The translations under genes and the position numbers were made by a program. The notes beneath the pieces are model-generated. The model was given only the letters and a program-made list of their open reading frames with translations, was not told the DNA's origin and did no database searches. Shown piece after piece: positions 37,250 to 48,453 of a DNA stretch of 64,000 nucleotides. Position 1 is the stretch's first letter. Each line of letters starts with the position of its first letter. The DNA comes from Chaetomium olivaceum (taxonomy: Eukaryota > Ascomycota > Sordariomycetes > Sordariales > Chaetomiaceae). The stretch is from positions 434,001 to 498,000 of the forward strand of contig JAYWVB010000023.1 of the NCBI GenBank assembly GCA_039881045.1, written 5' to 3'.

Positions 37250-38531
37250 TTCCTTAATGCCTATTCACCAAACCCCGCCTGCGTCCATCTCATTCATACA
37301 TACATACCATACGATACCCGGAGGCAACAGCCTCGCTTCTGGCAGACAGTCATCTCTGCCGTGTATTACTTGGCTCAATAGAACCGTCACGGTTTATGAG
37401 CTGATGCATCACTCGGTCGGAGTTACAGGCTGGCAACATGGATGAAGGTTCATCATCACGGGCTGCTTTTTTTCTCGTCTTCCTTCTCTTTTTCTTTTTT
37501 TGATCATTCAGCGGCGTTTCTGGTCACAATGATACCATGGTCTGCATTTTATTCCCACTCTCCCACGCTTCTATCAAGAAGAGAAGTGTGTATTCTACCA
37601 AGGGAAGCACCCGTGGGCAACCGCGGGGTAGCACTCCTATTTTTTTATGCTCCCGCATTTTGTGCGGATTGATGGCGGGTTTGGAGCGGGGCCGCATAAA
37701 AGGGGGGTGAAAACGGGTGGAGGGGGGAAACAAAAAGGGTCGACACAGCGGGTGGTTAGTGGAGACTTGTTGATCAAGACCTTCAGAAGTCTCACCTGAA
37801 GATGCGCTGCCTGTCTACTTCGACGTCATCGTCGCAAAGCTAAAAATTTCAAAAGTCACCAAAAAGACAGCCAAAACAATCCAAAACGTTATTTAAAACA
37901 CTTGACATCTCTTGAGATATGATATGATGACTGTCCGCTTGATGACCTTGCAAGAAATGCTATCTGTCCATGTGCCATCCCCTCAGGCGCGTCACATGTT
38001 TGTCCAAACAACGATGAAGTGCGGATCCGCGAGGGCCGGCTTCCACAGTTGCCGTCAACCGCCGTCCCCGATCCTTCCCGTCCTTCATCTCGCGATCCCC
38101 AGATCTACAACGGGGCTACGGCAGGCGGTTAGCCCACAATTCAATCGTTTGTTTGCTTGCTGGCCGGCTATCCCTTTCCGCTCAACAAACTAATATCCTT
38201 CCGTCCTCGTATTACAGAGTACTCTCTCTCTCCGTCGACCGGGTGGCTGGACGGACAGATGGACGGCATCCTCCGGTCGCCGCCACCGAGTGTCTCACAT
38301 ATCTCGTCATTCATCGCTCACCCCGCGCCTTTCTTGATCACGTTTCTGGCTTGGCTTGGAGGTTCTGGGCCCCTCCAAAAAAAAAACCGTTGGGGGGAGG
38401 GCTATCGCATCGGTGGCTTGCGGGTACCTCATTTCCAGTCTGCGACAAAGGGCGATTTGGGCAGGCGGGCGGATGGGGATGTAACGAGGGTGTGGTGTAG
38501 TGTGGTGGGTGTGTGTGTGCCATTGCGTGTC

Positions 38532-38593
38532 GGCTGGGGGAGGGAGGGAGAAAAAGGATGGGTGGTCTAGGCTTGGGTTGGGGGGGGGGGGGG
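38532..38593 (+). repeat. G-run cluster with a 14-base G homopolymer
   Basis: Runs of G (GGGGGAGGGAGGG, GGGTGG, GGGTT) end in an uninterrupted run of 14 G at 38580-38593. Four or more closely spaced G-tracts meet the usual sequence criterion for a potential G-quadruplex. The homopolymer length may be unreliable in the assembly. Confidence 0.7.
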
Positions 38594-41500
38594 ATAACTA
38601 CACAGTACGTAGTAGGGCTGAGGGCCGTTCGGCTTGCCTTGCCTTGTTGTCGTCTGTTTGTTCTCGGCTGGTCCGGGTGCTTGTCTCTGTCTGCGCTTCT
38701 TGTTCTTGCTGCTGTCTTGCCTGCCCCGAGCATGGGCTGGTCCGGTCCCGAGATGGGGTGATTTTGCGACCGGGAGGCGTTCTTCTCCCTTTCTTTCCGT
38801 CTCTTGTGGTTGTTGTTTGAAAGCTGGCGTGTCTTTGTTGTTTGTGCCACGTGGGAGAGGATTGTTTGGAGAGTCATGTGAAGGCGCCCAGGGTAGGGGT
38901 ACATGCCGGTGTGTACATACATACATTACCCGCATGCGTACATTCATTCTCATCGCAAATCGGGGAGGCTGCCGTCGACGGGCCGTGATATGAGCTCGTA
39001 CTTTTTAAATGCCGGTCATGCTGGACGTCGTGTCCTCTGAGAGTCGGTCGATGTTGAGTTCGGCTTACTTGGCAGGTACCACACCTCCATTGACACGATG
39101 TGCCATCACCACCACCCACCTCCACACCCCCGTCCTCCCCGATCGGATCGAGACCACTCCCGATTAAGGTACATACACACTGTGGCACCCATGCAACACT
39201 ACCGGTAACACTCTCTGGTGTCACTTTAGCCGCTTTTACCGTCGGCCCAGACCTCTCGACCTTCCACTGTCACACCGGACCACATGTTCCAAGGTTTGAC
39301 TGTTAGGTAAGCCGGGGTGGTCACTGAAAATGACCCTTTTCCAGGTTTTGTTGATGTTCCCATCGCATTGCTGTCACCGGGGCCGGTTTCCGTTCCGTTG
39401 TTTTGCAGTAGGTGCACCGGGCCGACACCGCATCGCAGCACCAGGTCACAGAGTGTCACCGGACCGTTGGCCAATTTCGCGGCTTCATTTGCCAGCCGGA
39501 AGACAGCAGAGATGAAAGCTGTTGTCGTTGGGTACACGTGCCGAAGTGGGTATGTCTACCAATGATCCCCACATGCAGAACGGTTCACCAGATTATTGTG
39601 AAGATCTTTAATGGTCGAGATGCTTGGCGGGCAGGTCAGACGACATGTTTTTAAAATGTGCGACGCTGGTCAATTGCAATTGCAGCCGAAAATGCGATGG
39701 ATTGCCGAGTTCTTGTCAACCCTTATTCTCGGGGCCTTTCGAGATATTCTCGCGTTGCGGTATCCTAGCAACACGTGAAAAATCGGCGATGGGATTCGCG
39801 GTTGTCCCCGCGTTTGGTGTTGCATGCGAGCTCCGGATGGGATTTCTTCTTGGGGCGATATTTTCCGCTTCATAACAAAACAAGCGCGACGGGGTCTTGA
39901 CGGACAGCCAGTTTGCTCGCCCAGCCTCCTTTGCACGTTTTACATGTCTATCCGGATTTAGCGACAAACACGAAATAAAAGAGTGACGCCATTGATCCCT
40001 ACTGAAACGGCCCCTTAACCGTGCAACGGTCGCTGATCGCACTAGTTAACGTCGACGCGCCGGGGACCCTCATTATCGGTGGATTTAGGGAACGGAGCCA
40101 CGAAAATCGATTATCTTGAACGGTCAAGGCATTGATGTCGTTCAGTCCGATCGGACAAGGGGTAGTTTGCGATATTGGCAGAGGCAGGTGATCCTAAATT
40201 CCGCTTTGTTTAACCCAATTGATGGATGGGTTGACTTTCTTCTGTCATGAAGCAAGCGCAGTGGGGGTCCCATCCCAATGAGAATGATTCTCACATTCAC
40301 AACTCGGTTACCACCGTAACGAGCTCGCCTGCGTTCATTGTCGGACTCTGTAATATTTCAATCAGAACCCAAGAGCAACTCCTTACTGTGTAGACGAACC
40401 GTTGCGCGTCGTGGCTGGTTAGGCACATGTCAAAAGTCGACGGCAGATGACCGTTGCGTGTTTCTGGGTTTCCAAGTTGTCGTGGTACGAAGTACTTACT
40501 CATACAATGTTGGGAGCCTTGTAAGAGGGTGTCAAGACTCAGCCCCGGAAATACAACGGAACCATTTCTTAATTATAATAATATACAAACTCAATTTATC
40601 TCCATTTTCTCTTAATGCTGTGTCAAAGCCTGGACTTTTTTACTGGGTTTGGCCCACCACAACACCTGCAGGCCAGCATGCTTGGTTGGATCGCGGCTTC
40701 CGCAGCGAGCACACCACGAATGCATGACAGCCAAGGCCCCACTCGCAAACGGCAAAAAATGAATAATAGAGGGGTAGCTCCTGCCTCAAGCTTGCCCATT
40801 TCGTTCATTTCGTTTGGGCAATGGGAGCCTGTGCGTTGGCAAGGGGCAGGTAGAGGAGGTGTGGTGTTGCATCATTCCCGCGGTAGGGCTTATCGAGGGC
40901 TGCCCGAATGCGTGCCCCGCCACGGCAAACTCCCTCTCTAGCAGTCGTGTACAAATCATTGCGTGTTGCGCCCGCTCACCGACTTTTGAGGCTGCAATTT
41001 TAACGCAAGGCCATGTCCTCTATCCGCTCGCTCTTGGGGAGCTACTCGGTAACTAGCCAGTCTATTCGTTTGCCGATGAAGGTGGAGGGGGTGCGGGAGA
41101 AACCTCGCAGCCGACCTTTTCCGCATTTTCACCCATTTTCAGGCATCGATTCCCTGTCACAGGGACGTCAGCGTTTTCTTCACCCCGCGAGAGACGTAAC
41201 AAATGGTCCGGAGTAGCCCCGTACATGGCCGACTAAACCTCCGAGGAACTGCTTCGACCCGATCTCGGGCACGCCGGGAGCAAGATAGTTCTTGCCCAGA
41301 GCTCTAGATCTTGCAATGCACACGCAGTTGCCAACAAGGCCAGCATATCGAGCCGTCCCTTCTTCAGCTTTGCTGCTTGGCATTCACCAAGAACCAGGAT
41401 CCCGACCACCACGGTACTGGTACGTGATGCAGTTGAGTTCTTAACGAGTGATTTTGGACCTGCCGAGTATAATTATAACTTGAAGGTGGGACCATAACGA

Positions 41501-42555
41501 CGACTCCCCATCATTGGTGCATTTCATCGTCTTCCCTCACGACAGCAAACTATCCTCTAAAACAGGGGATACAGCAATTTTCTGTTCTTTTCCCTTTCTG
41601 GGGCCATCCACCTTCCGTTTCTTGATCCCGAATGCTGACAGTAAGTCAAGGGCCAAGAGGCCGAAAGCCAAAACCCTCGTACACAGAACTCCCTGAGCGG
41701 AGTGTGAGTCGGGCCTTCGTCGGTCAGCACCGGCATACGTACCCCACCCGACCAGCCCCCAGCCCCTAGCTAGGGGAAACGGGGCCCTCGGCCGGTCGCC
41801 TACGTCATCCGCTTTAGGAAGGCTTCTCGAAACATTCGCCGGGCTCCACCTGGCCCACACCGGGGCGTCGCCGGGAAGATATCGGGGCATCGGACTCGGG
41901 GCTGCCGGAGGTATGACAGCTCCGCCCCGCATCCCCCCACCCCCGCCATCCCCTCCAACAACAACTTCCTACCGCGCTCAGCATCGGCGCGCAGACTCAC
42001 CAGACATCCTACCCCATGACGTGACCACCAGACACATGGCAAAGCCAACTGAGTCGGATCTCGCAGCGGTTTCGGACATGACCGGGACGACAACCGGAGC
42101 AGCTTGACTCATGGGAGAGGGTTCGCCCGTAGGGTACTTGGGCGATGTAGCCGGTACGGCCGTTACGGTGGCGGCGCGAGCGCGTGACCCCACGGGGCGC
42201 GCCCGATGAGATGGGCCACGCGGGCTGAGGCGGAATCTCGATCTCGTTTCAGCTCCCCTTCGCTGGTTTTTATTCGCACAGTATCCTCCACGGCGCGGTC
42301 CACATGCCGCAAACTGTTGGCTGCTGAAGTCGTTCGTCTGTTGTTGAGGGTGCTAGCGCCGGCGAACGCAAAGCGGGCGAGCGGGTGTGTTGTGGGAGAG
42401 AGGTCTGCGCGCAAAAACGCGGGGTGTTGTCACATCTGAGTGGGCAACCCTATGGTGTCTGTGTCGTGGGTTCGTCATGGTGGGGTGCATTTGTAGCGCG
42501 TGTCATAGTTGGTAGCGTGTTGTTTAATTTGACATATGGTCTAGGGGACAGTAGA

Positions 42556-42577
42556 AACCACGCGCTAAAGCGTGGTT
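42556..42577. other. Perfect hairpin, 8-bp stem, 6-nt loop
   Basis: AACCACGC pairs with GCGTGGTT across GCTAAA. A single copy, so not a CRISPR repeat. No neighbouring gene uses it visibly. Confidence 0.65.
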
Positions 42578-43639
42578 GAGTATCATCGTCGTGCCCAGAC
42601 GTCGTTACCCCTTTTTTTCCTTCCACCTAGGCCACCAATCCTACCCGTGCTCTCCTCAGCGTACCATGTTATACTCACAAGCCCACTTCAAAGGAGGGTA
42701 GCTGAAAACCTTTTGAAGGAGGGTAGCCAAACTCGTGGCAACACAACTCCATCGCGTCCCCCCTTCTCATGTGCGAAGCAAATTCTGATCGGGACTGCCG
42801 TCGAGATGCCACCACACCATCACGAGCACTGCCATCGATCGATTCACCTCTAACCCCCATGTGACTGTCACATTCCGCGGAGAAAGGGGCGGGGAAACAG
42901 AGTTTTCACAACCTTCAGCTCAGAAAGATTGTGTGGTGAGGCCAGAACTGACTCTCTATACAGCCCGGTCTATACACAACCTCGTGGCGGAATCTGGAGT
43001 TGTGGGATTGTTATGGGGTGGGCGTCAGTGCGCCGCGAGATCTGCACAGTACGAGCAATTCGTCCTCTACGCAGTCCCTGGCCGCGATCTCGAGGCGGGT
43101 GGCTGGTTCTGAGGATCGTGGCTTCGTGATTTGTCGCCTAGGGGAGCTTTTGGTCTGATGTTGGTTGTAGTCGAGTCATGCGGGCTGGGGTAAGGACGAG
43201 ATGGGACGGTGATGTCAGGCCTGCGTAGGGCTGTCACGAGTCACGAGAGGGGTTGAGAGGAAAGAGTTTTTTATTGTGATGATATATTTTGGTGTTTTAT
43301 CGATTTAATGTGTTCTATCGTTGGGTCGTCTGATGTGAGCCAGCGTTTGTCGTCACCTACGCTGTCGCCGTTTTCCAGGGGGCTAACGTAGGGGAGGTGC
43401 AAGAAGACCACTGGTCGCCCCCTTTTTGTTGTTTACACTCAAAGAACGATTCTGCCACCCAATCTACTGCCTCTATTTATCTTGTCTTGGATGTTTTCAG
43501 CTGGTTAGCCAACACGTTTCTCCTTCCGCAACTATCACCAGACTACACAATCAACATGTGCCTACCATACAAAGTACATACCATGAACTTGCACCAGCTT
43601 GCGTCACAAGTATAGGTACACCGAAGATTCTCCCGGAAG

Positions 43640-43765
43640 TCGAACCGTTACTACGTCGACTCCAGACATCGAACAATAACTACGTAGATTCCTCAGACGC
43701 TCGAACGACCACTACGTGTGGTGCTCAGCTACTCGAATGATAGCTACGTAGGTCCTGTAGGCTCA
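43640..43765 (+). repeat. Degenerate tandem repeat, four units of about 29-32 bp
   Basis: Units begin at about 43640, 43669, 43701 and 43733. Each carries TCGAAC or TCGAAT followed 8-10 nt later by CTACGT (palindromic CTACGTAG in two units), and most also carry a CTC/CAGAC-like spacer. Unit spacing is 29, 32 and 32 nt. Non-coding. The regular repetition of a palindromic core is seen directly; a protein-binding role is speculation. Confidence 0.6.
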
Positions 43766-45524
43766 TGTTCTCATATGTTGTCTCTTCACATGTCACTATT
43801 AGACAACTCAGTGCTTGACCCCATAGGGCTGAAGTATCAGACGCGTGAATCTCCTGCGTGACGCCGGAGTGAAGCCGAGAATGACGTATCCTGGCGTGTT
43901 GGAAGTACTAACTCCCTGCACTGTTACTTTTTGTTTCCGTTCTGTTTGGGGAGTATGGTACTCGGGGTAGTTGTGGTTGGGAGTGCTCATTTGCTGGGGC
44001 TGATGTCATCTGTGAGGATCCAACGGTCGGTGTCCGAAGTTAAGAGTGTTGATATGTGTTTCCGGATCAGTTGCTTGACGTACTTATGATGTGGTCCATG
44101 GTATTAATGATTCGATCATCTCCTACGCAACGGTGACTAGACCAGATAAGAGGAGGAATATAGGCGTGGGAGTTATGATTCTGAAAATGGGTGGCATTCT
44201 AATCCGACCCAGTCTCCGGAGGTAGTTAACGAATAGGGTACTGTAATAAAAAATGAGGCCATGAAGAACAAATACCCGGACTTGATTTCCTATTCCAATG
44301 CCCACGTGCTTCTCTGTTTGCTGTTGCATCGATATGACACAGAGAAATCTGGCATGAACCGACTGATGTCTGACCGAGTCCCTACGGCCCTTTAATAAGG
44401 CATTGTTTGGGAATTAAATTGGTTCAACTACCATCATTCATCACACTTAAGATATGGTTGCTAATCATGATTGAGTTTGACAACCTCAGAGGTAAGTTGT
44501 GGTTTTAAAACTTTAACCTAAAGTTTCATCGGACAAGATCTAGCATGGGCCATGGATGGGATTCAAAAGTTGACAGTTAATTTAACCTCAATAGTGGTGT
44601 TCTTGAATCAGAATGAGTACTGGACTCTGAATCCGAGAGGCAGAAACCACCTAGTCTCGCGGATGAAGATATCATGTAAGGGGTACATGCACCGGGACAT
44701 GCCACCACTTCCACCTAACCACGGGGAGAACGGCCGGAACCCACCACCAGCATGACCCAGGACAAGGAAGTGCCATTTGGTTATACCTTACGCATCTTGG
44801 CAATTGGGCAACACGCATCCGAAGTATGCGAAGGAGTTCCGACCCGAGAAAGCCAACCGTCGCATTCCTCGGATTAATAATAGACAGTTCGCCTGAGTCG
44901 GCCAATTACAAGTGTTGCTTGATAGGGAGATATGAAGGCACTGCTGTAGTATTTGTATAAGACTCTGAGAGGTCCGTCCCCTTCAGCATTCCTACATTCC
45001 CACATCCCCCTTTCGAATTGCTACTAACCAAAGCCGTGTCTACGGACAAGGGCTTGGCTCTTGTTCTTGCCAAGCACCAACACCAACACCTAGCAAATCA
45101 ACATACCTCCCAAACGACTGCCCCAGGCGCCATACTTGATACTCGCGGCTTGTTTTCCCTTGTCATCCTTTAGACACCCCCTATGGCTCATCTGGACGCT
45201 CTTATTTCTCTCGCCTACCTGCGTTCATACCCGCTCAAATGGCGGCAATAGCACGCTAGGTGATCCAAGCCCGCAGAGCGCGGACAGTGGTACGGCGGGC
45301 AGGTGTCGGCGGGACACAAACGAATTCTGAGTGTTTCGACATCTGGATCATGCTGGCGGGCTGCGGTGATGGACGGTGAGGCAGGTGATGGTGATGGTGA
45401 TATCGGCCCCAGCTAAGCCGACAATCGATTGCAGGCACATCCTTTCTGTTGGAGTCGCCTCCGTCACCGTCGAGGTCTTTCTCTGACAACAACTACCAGG
45501 TGGATAACACCGGGATATGCGCCC

Positions 45525-46907
45525 TCAGCGGAGCAGCTCGGTCTGGGCGTAGTGCATAGGCCACTCGGCGTACTTCTTGTACTCCTCGGGCAGATTAGCG
45601 TCGATCTGTTTCACCCAGGCGATCATGGACTTTTCGCGGTAGGCGAAGCGGCGGCCCATTTCGCCGAGGGCGACGTATCCGATGACGAACTCGATGAGCA
45701 TGAAGTGGATGAGAAGAAGCTGCGCCGGGTAGTGGTTCGGGTCTACAAACGGGGCAAATTCCTCGGGCGCCGCGCGCAAGACCAGGCCGTAGTGTTCAGA
45801 AAACAGAGCAAAGGCTAACATGGGGTGTTAGTGTTGGGGGGGCTGGGAAGGGGGTTGAGGTATAACCATTACTGACCTTCGGTAGCGGAGATCCTTGCGA
45901 TATTGATGACGCGCTCAGTGGAAGCCAGAAACTTGACCTCCAACGAGCTGGTGCAAAGGGGCCCAAGTGCGCGCACGGATTCGAGAGCGCTGGAAAGGAT
46001 TTCTTCTTCTTTTGGCTCAAGGACAAACGGGGCTGTCCCGAGAATCCTCCTGACGCTCTCGCCATAACCTACCTGGGTAAAGGACCGGAAGATAGAGTCT
46101 GGGTGCTTCGGTAGGAATGTTTGCGCAATGACGTGAGAGCCCTTTATCATGGTCATGAACTCGCTCATGCCCTCGGGCATGCATGATGCTTGAAAGGCTA
46201 ACGTGAAGATGGCGGCATACCTGGCGTCCGCTTCTGGGGTAGATTTCGGGGGCGTGCTTAAGGCTTGATTCAACAGCTTGATGGCTTTGACTCGGTGGGA
46301 CAGGGCATGGGACGCGACGTTGGCTCCGTAGATGTCGAGGTGCGAGGCGGCCAGACCCAACATGGCGTGCATCAAGTAGTCATACTGCGATGTGTTAGTG
46401 AGCAAAGTGATAGACGGCGTAAGTAAATATACACTACGGGTAACTAACGCTGTGTGCTAAGGGCGCTACGTTCTTCCACATTTCGTCACCTTGGATGGGG
46501 AGCGCCGGATACGCGCTAACTAGGAAATGATGAAAGAAACGCATGTCGTCCGGGGTAAAGATTGTGGCCGTGGACTGGAGCGGGGTCGAGGGCGAAGGTA
46601 TCGCGGACCGTGACGACGAGACGACCACCGCCAGAGGATTCTGCCATTGCCGAGGGCGGCTATCCGGGTACTCACAGTCCAGGCCGACGCGGGTGCAGTT
46701 AGAGCATACGGGCCGTGACTCCTGACATTTCACTTTTCTGCGCTTGCAGTTGAAGCAGCCCCGGCGCGATTTGGTGTGCCCCTTCCGGGGAATTGGCCTC
46801 CGGCGAAGCTTGATACTCAACTCGGCGGGATCCGGGGACGGAGTTCCGGTCGTCGATACCAGAGCGGAGCCCGGCGAGTTTACCGGCTCCGTATTCTCCG
46901 AGCTCAT
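45525..46907 (-). CDS. Zn2Cys6 fungal transcription factor (UPC2/DUF3468 type)
   Basis: Three exons are read: 46907-46449, 46384-45877 and 45814-45525, with introns of 64 and 62 nt that both end in a CTAAC-type branch and AG. All joins keep frame, giving 418 aa. Residues 51-79 form the binuclear zinc cluster (RRGCFNCKRRKVKC..CSNC..C), preceded by a basic stretch. The remainder (DYLMHAMLGLAASHLDIY, later WPMHYAQTELL) is the helical fungal transcription factor region typical of the sterol-uptake-control (UPC2-like) group. The protein should act in the nucleus on CGG-type sites; target genes cannot be told from sequence. The next gene, on the opposite strand, encodes an acyl-CoA synthetase, so a shared 1.5 kb upstream region could hold its targets; that is inference. 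No truncation or frameshift is seen. Confidence 0.88.
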
Positions 46908-48453
46908 GGTTCCACCGGTTCTTGACTGAACTTGCCGAGTAAGCCGGGATAGAAGCTGGGGCGGATCGTCAATAAACCATAACCCAACGAAAGTGAAAAC
47001 TAGAAAAAGTTAGGCAAGGCGAAATGCGCAGAGTCAAGAGAAGTTTGGGTGAAACCTTTGGCGTTGTGCGGCCTCCAAAGCTGACGTTGATGTTGTCGTC
47101 AGTCACACTGGGCCCAATGTCAGCTTCCGGAGGGGCAATGGCCCGAATACCGCAAATGCATCCCCTGGCTCGTTGTTCCCGGGCTTGTGACCGTTGATTG
47201 GGAGCCGAGACCAGGGTTCAATACCAAGGCGGACCCGCCGCTAAGAGGCGCGGTTCACTCAAGTAATCTGGATGTACTCGTATGGACACATCGTCTTTCA
47301 GATCGTTTGTTGTCAAATGAAGGACTCAAAAAGCCAGGCATGGACCGGTTCTGACGTCCATAGATCCGACAGAACAGCGGTTTATGTATATCTCGCCGGA
47401 ATATTTCATGTGCGGGACGAAATGAAGGTGGAGTTGCGTTTAGCTACCTTCCCGAGCTGGACTCGGAAAATACCCTCGTTGAGTCTTTGCCTTTTGAACT
47501 TTGGAGCATGACCCGAGTTTGGCCGTCCAATCTCAAATTAAGCACAAGACGAACACCCAACCACTAGGCAAAAGCGCCAAATGTGAATGTGTTGAGACAG
47601 TAGGAAAAGAAACGGAACAGACGTCACACAGTAGTCTATACAGCTGCTCAGTACAAAGTAAAATAACTATAGGTAACCAACTAATCTGTATTATATGGCT
47701 GGTTTTAGTCGACTTATCGGTTTCCTCTTGCCCACCCTACACAATGGAAGTCCACGGCTTCTTTTTCTCGAGCCCTTCCTGCTTTGAGGCATCCTAGTGA
47801 GCTCAATTTCTTTCACGATAACGTCATGTGGGTTCAGACTGGAGAAACAGCGGGTTGAGGTGACAGGCTTGGCGATCGGGACCCACCCGATAGATCCTTG
47901 GCATGGAAAGCTCCGACAGGGTAACGAGGAGTTGTGGAGGGCGTCCGGGGTTGGCCTGTTCCACAGCCCAGCTGGTCGCCGTGCGTCATAGTGCTGCTTG
48001 GAGATGCACCTCGAGGAGAGAGAGGTCGGGCGAGCCTCTCGCGCAAAGGGAGGGGGGCAACTCAAAAGAGCTGAGATTCCTCGGAATCTCTCGACTTGTT
48101 GCTCCCTGCTGAGTAAAGCCACCTAACCCCCCCCAACTCGAATCTCAACAAAAACCACAACTCTTCATTGGCGAGCGAAGCACACCGGCTGCGCCCGTCT
48201 GCACTGTCTCACCTGCCACCCATCTGAACTGCAGGGCCCCAAGAAACGCCAACCGAGGCAGCTCGCCCAGCTGTCCGAAACACGTTCTACATACAAAGGT
48301 CGCAAACCTCGGCACACGACAGCTCGACCCACTGTCATATTTCAATAAAGTTACGCGAGGTGACGTTCTAAAGTTTGCACGAAAAAAATATTCGAAGGAG
48401 AAAGGTGTCGAAGTTAGGTACCTATAGTTGCCAGCAACCCACAGCTTCGCAAC
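46908..48453. promoter_or_regulatory. Divergent promoter region between the Zn2Cys6 factor and the acyl-CoA synthetase
   Basis: About 1.5 kb separate two head-to-head genes, so both promoters lie here. Only short, uninformative frames are present. The 150 nt before the acyl-CoA synthetase ATG are A/C-rich and leader-like. No specific binding site is claimed. Confidence 0.4.

Larger units (their letters stand above)
37250..45524. other. 8.3 kb gene-free stretch
   Basis: No frame here shows a domain, conserved motif or believable exon structure. Visible features are a C/T-run at 37460-37505, G-runs at 38530-38593, a short hairpin at 42556-42577, a duplicated AGGAGGGTAGC at about 42691 and 42718, a degenerate tandem repeat at 43640-43765 and an AT-rich patch around 43268-43320. 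The right end should contain the 3' UTR of the minus-strand Zn2Cys6 factor. Confidence 0.45.

Noticed and set aside
42556..42577. Hairpin resembling a CRISPR repeat core
   Set aside because: Only one copy, no spacers, and a fungal genome.
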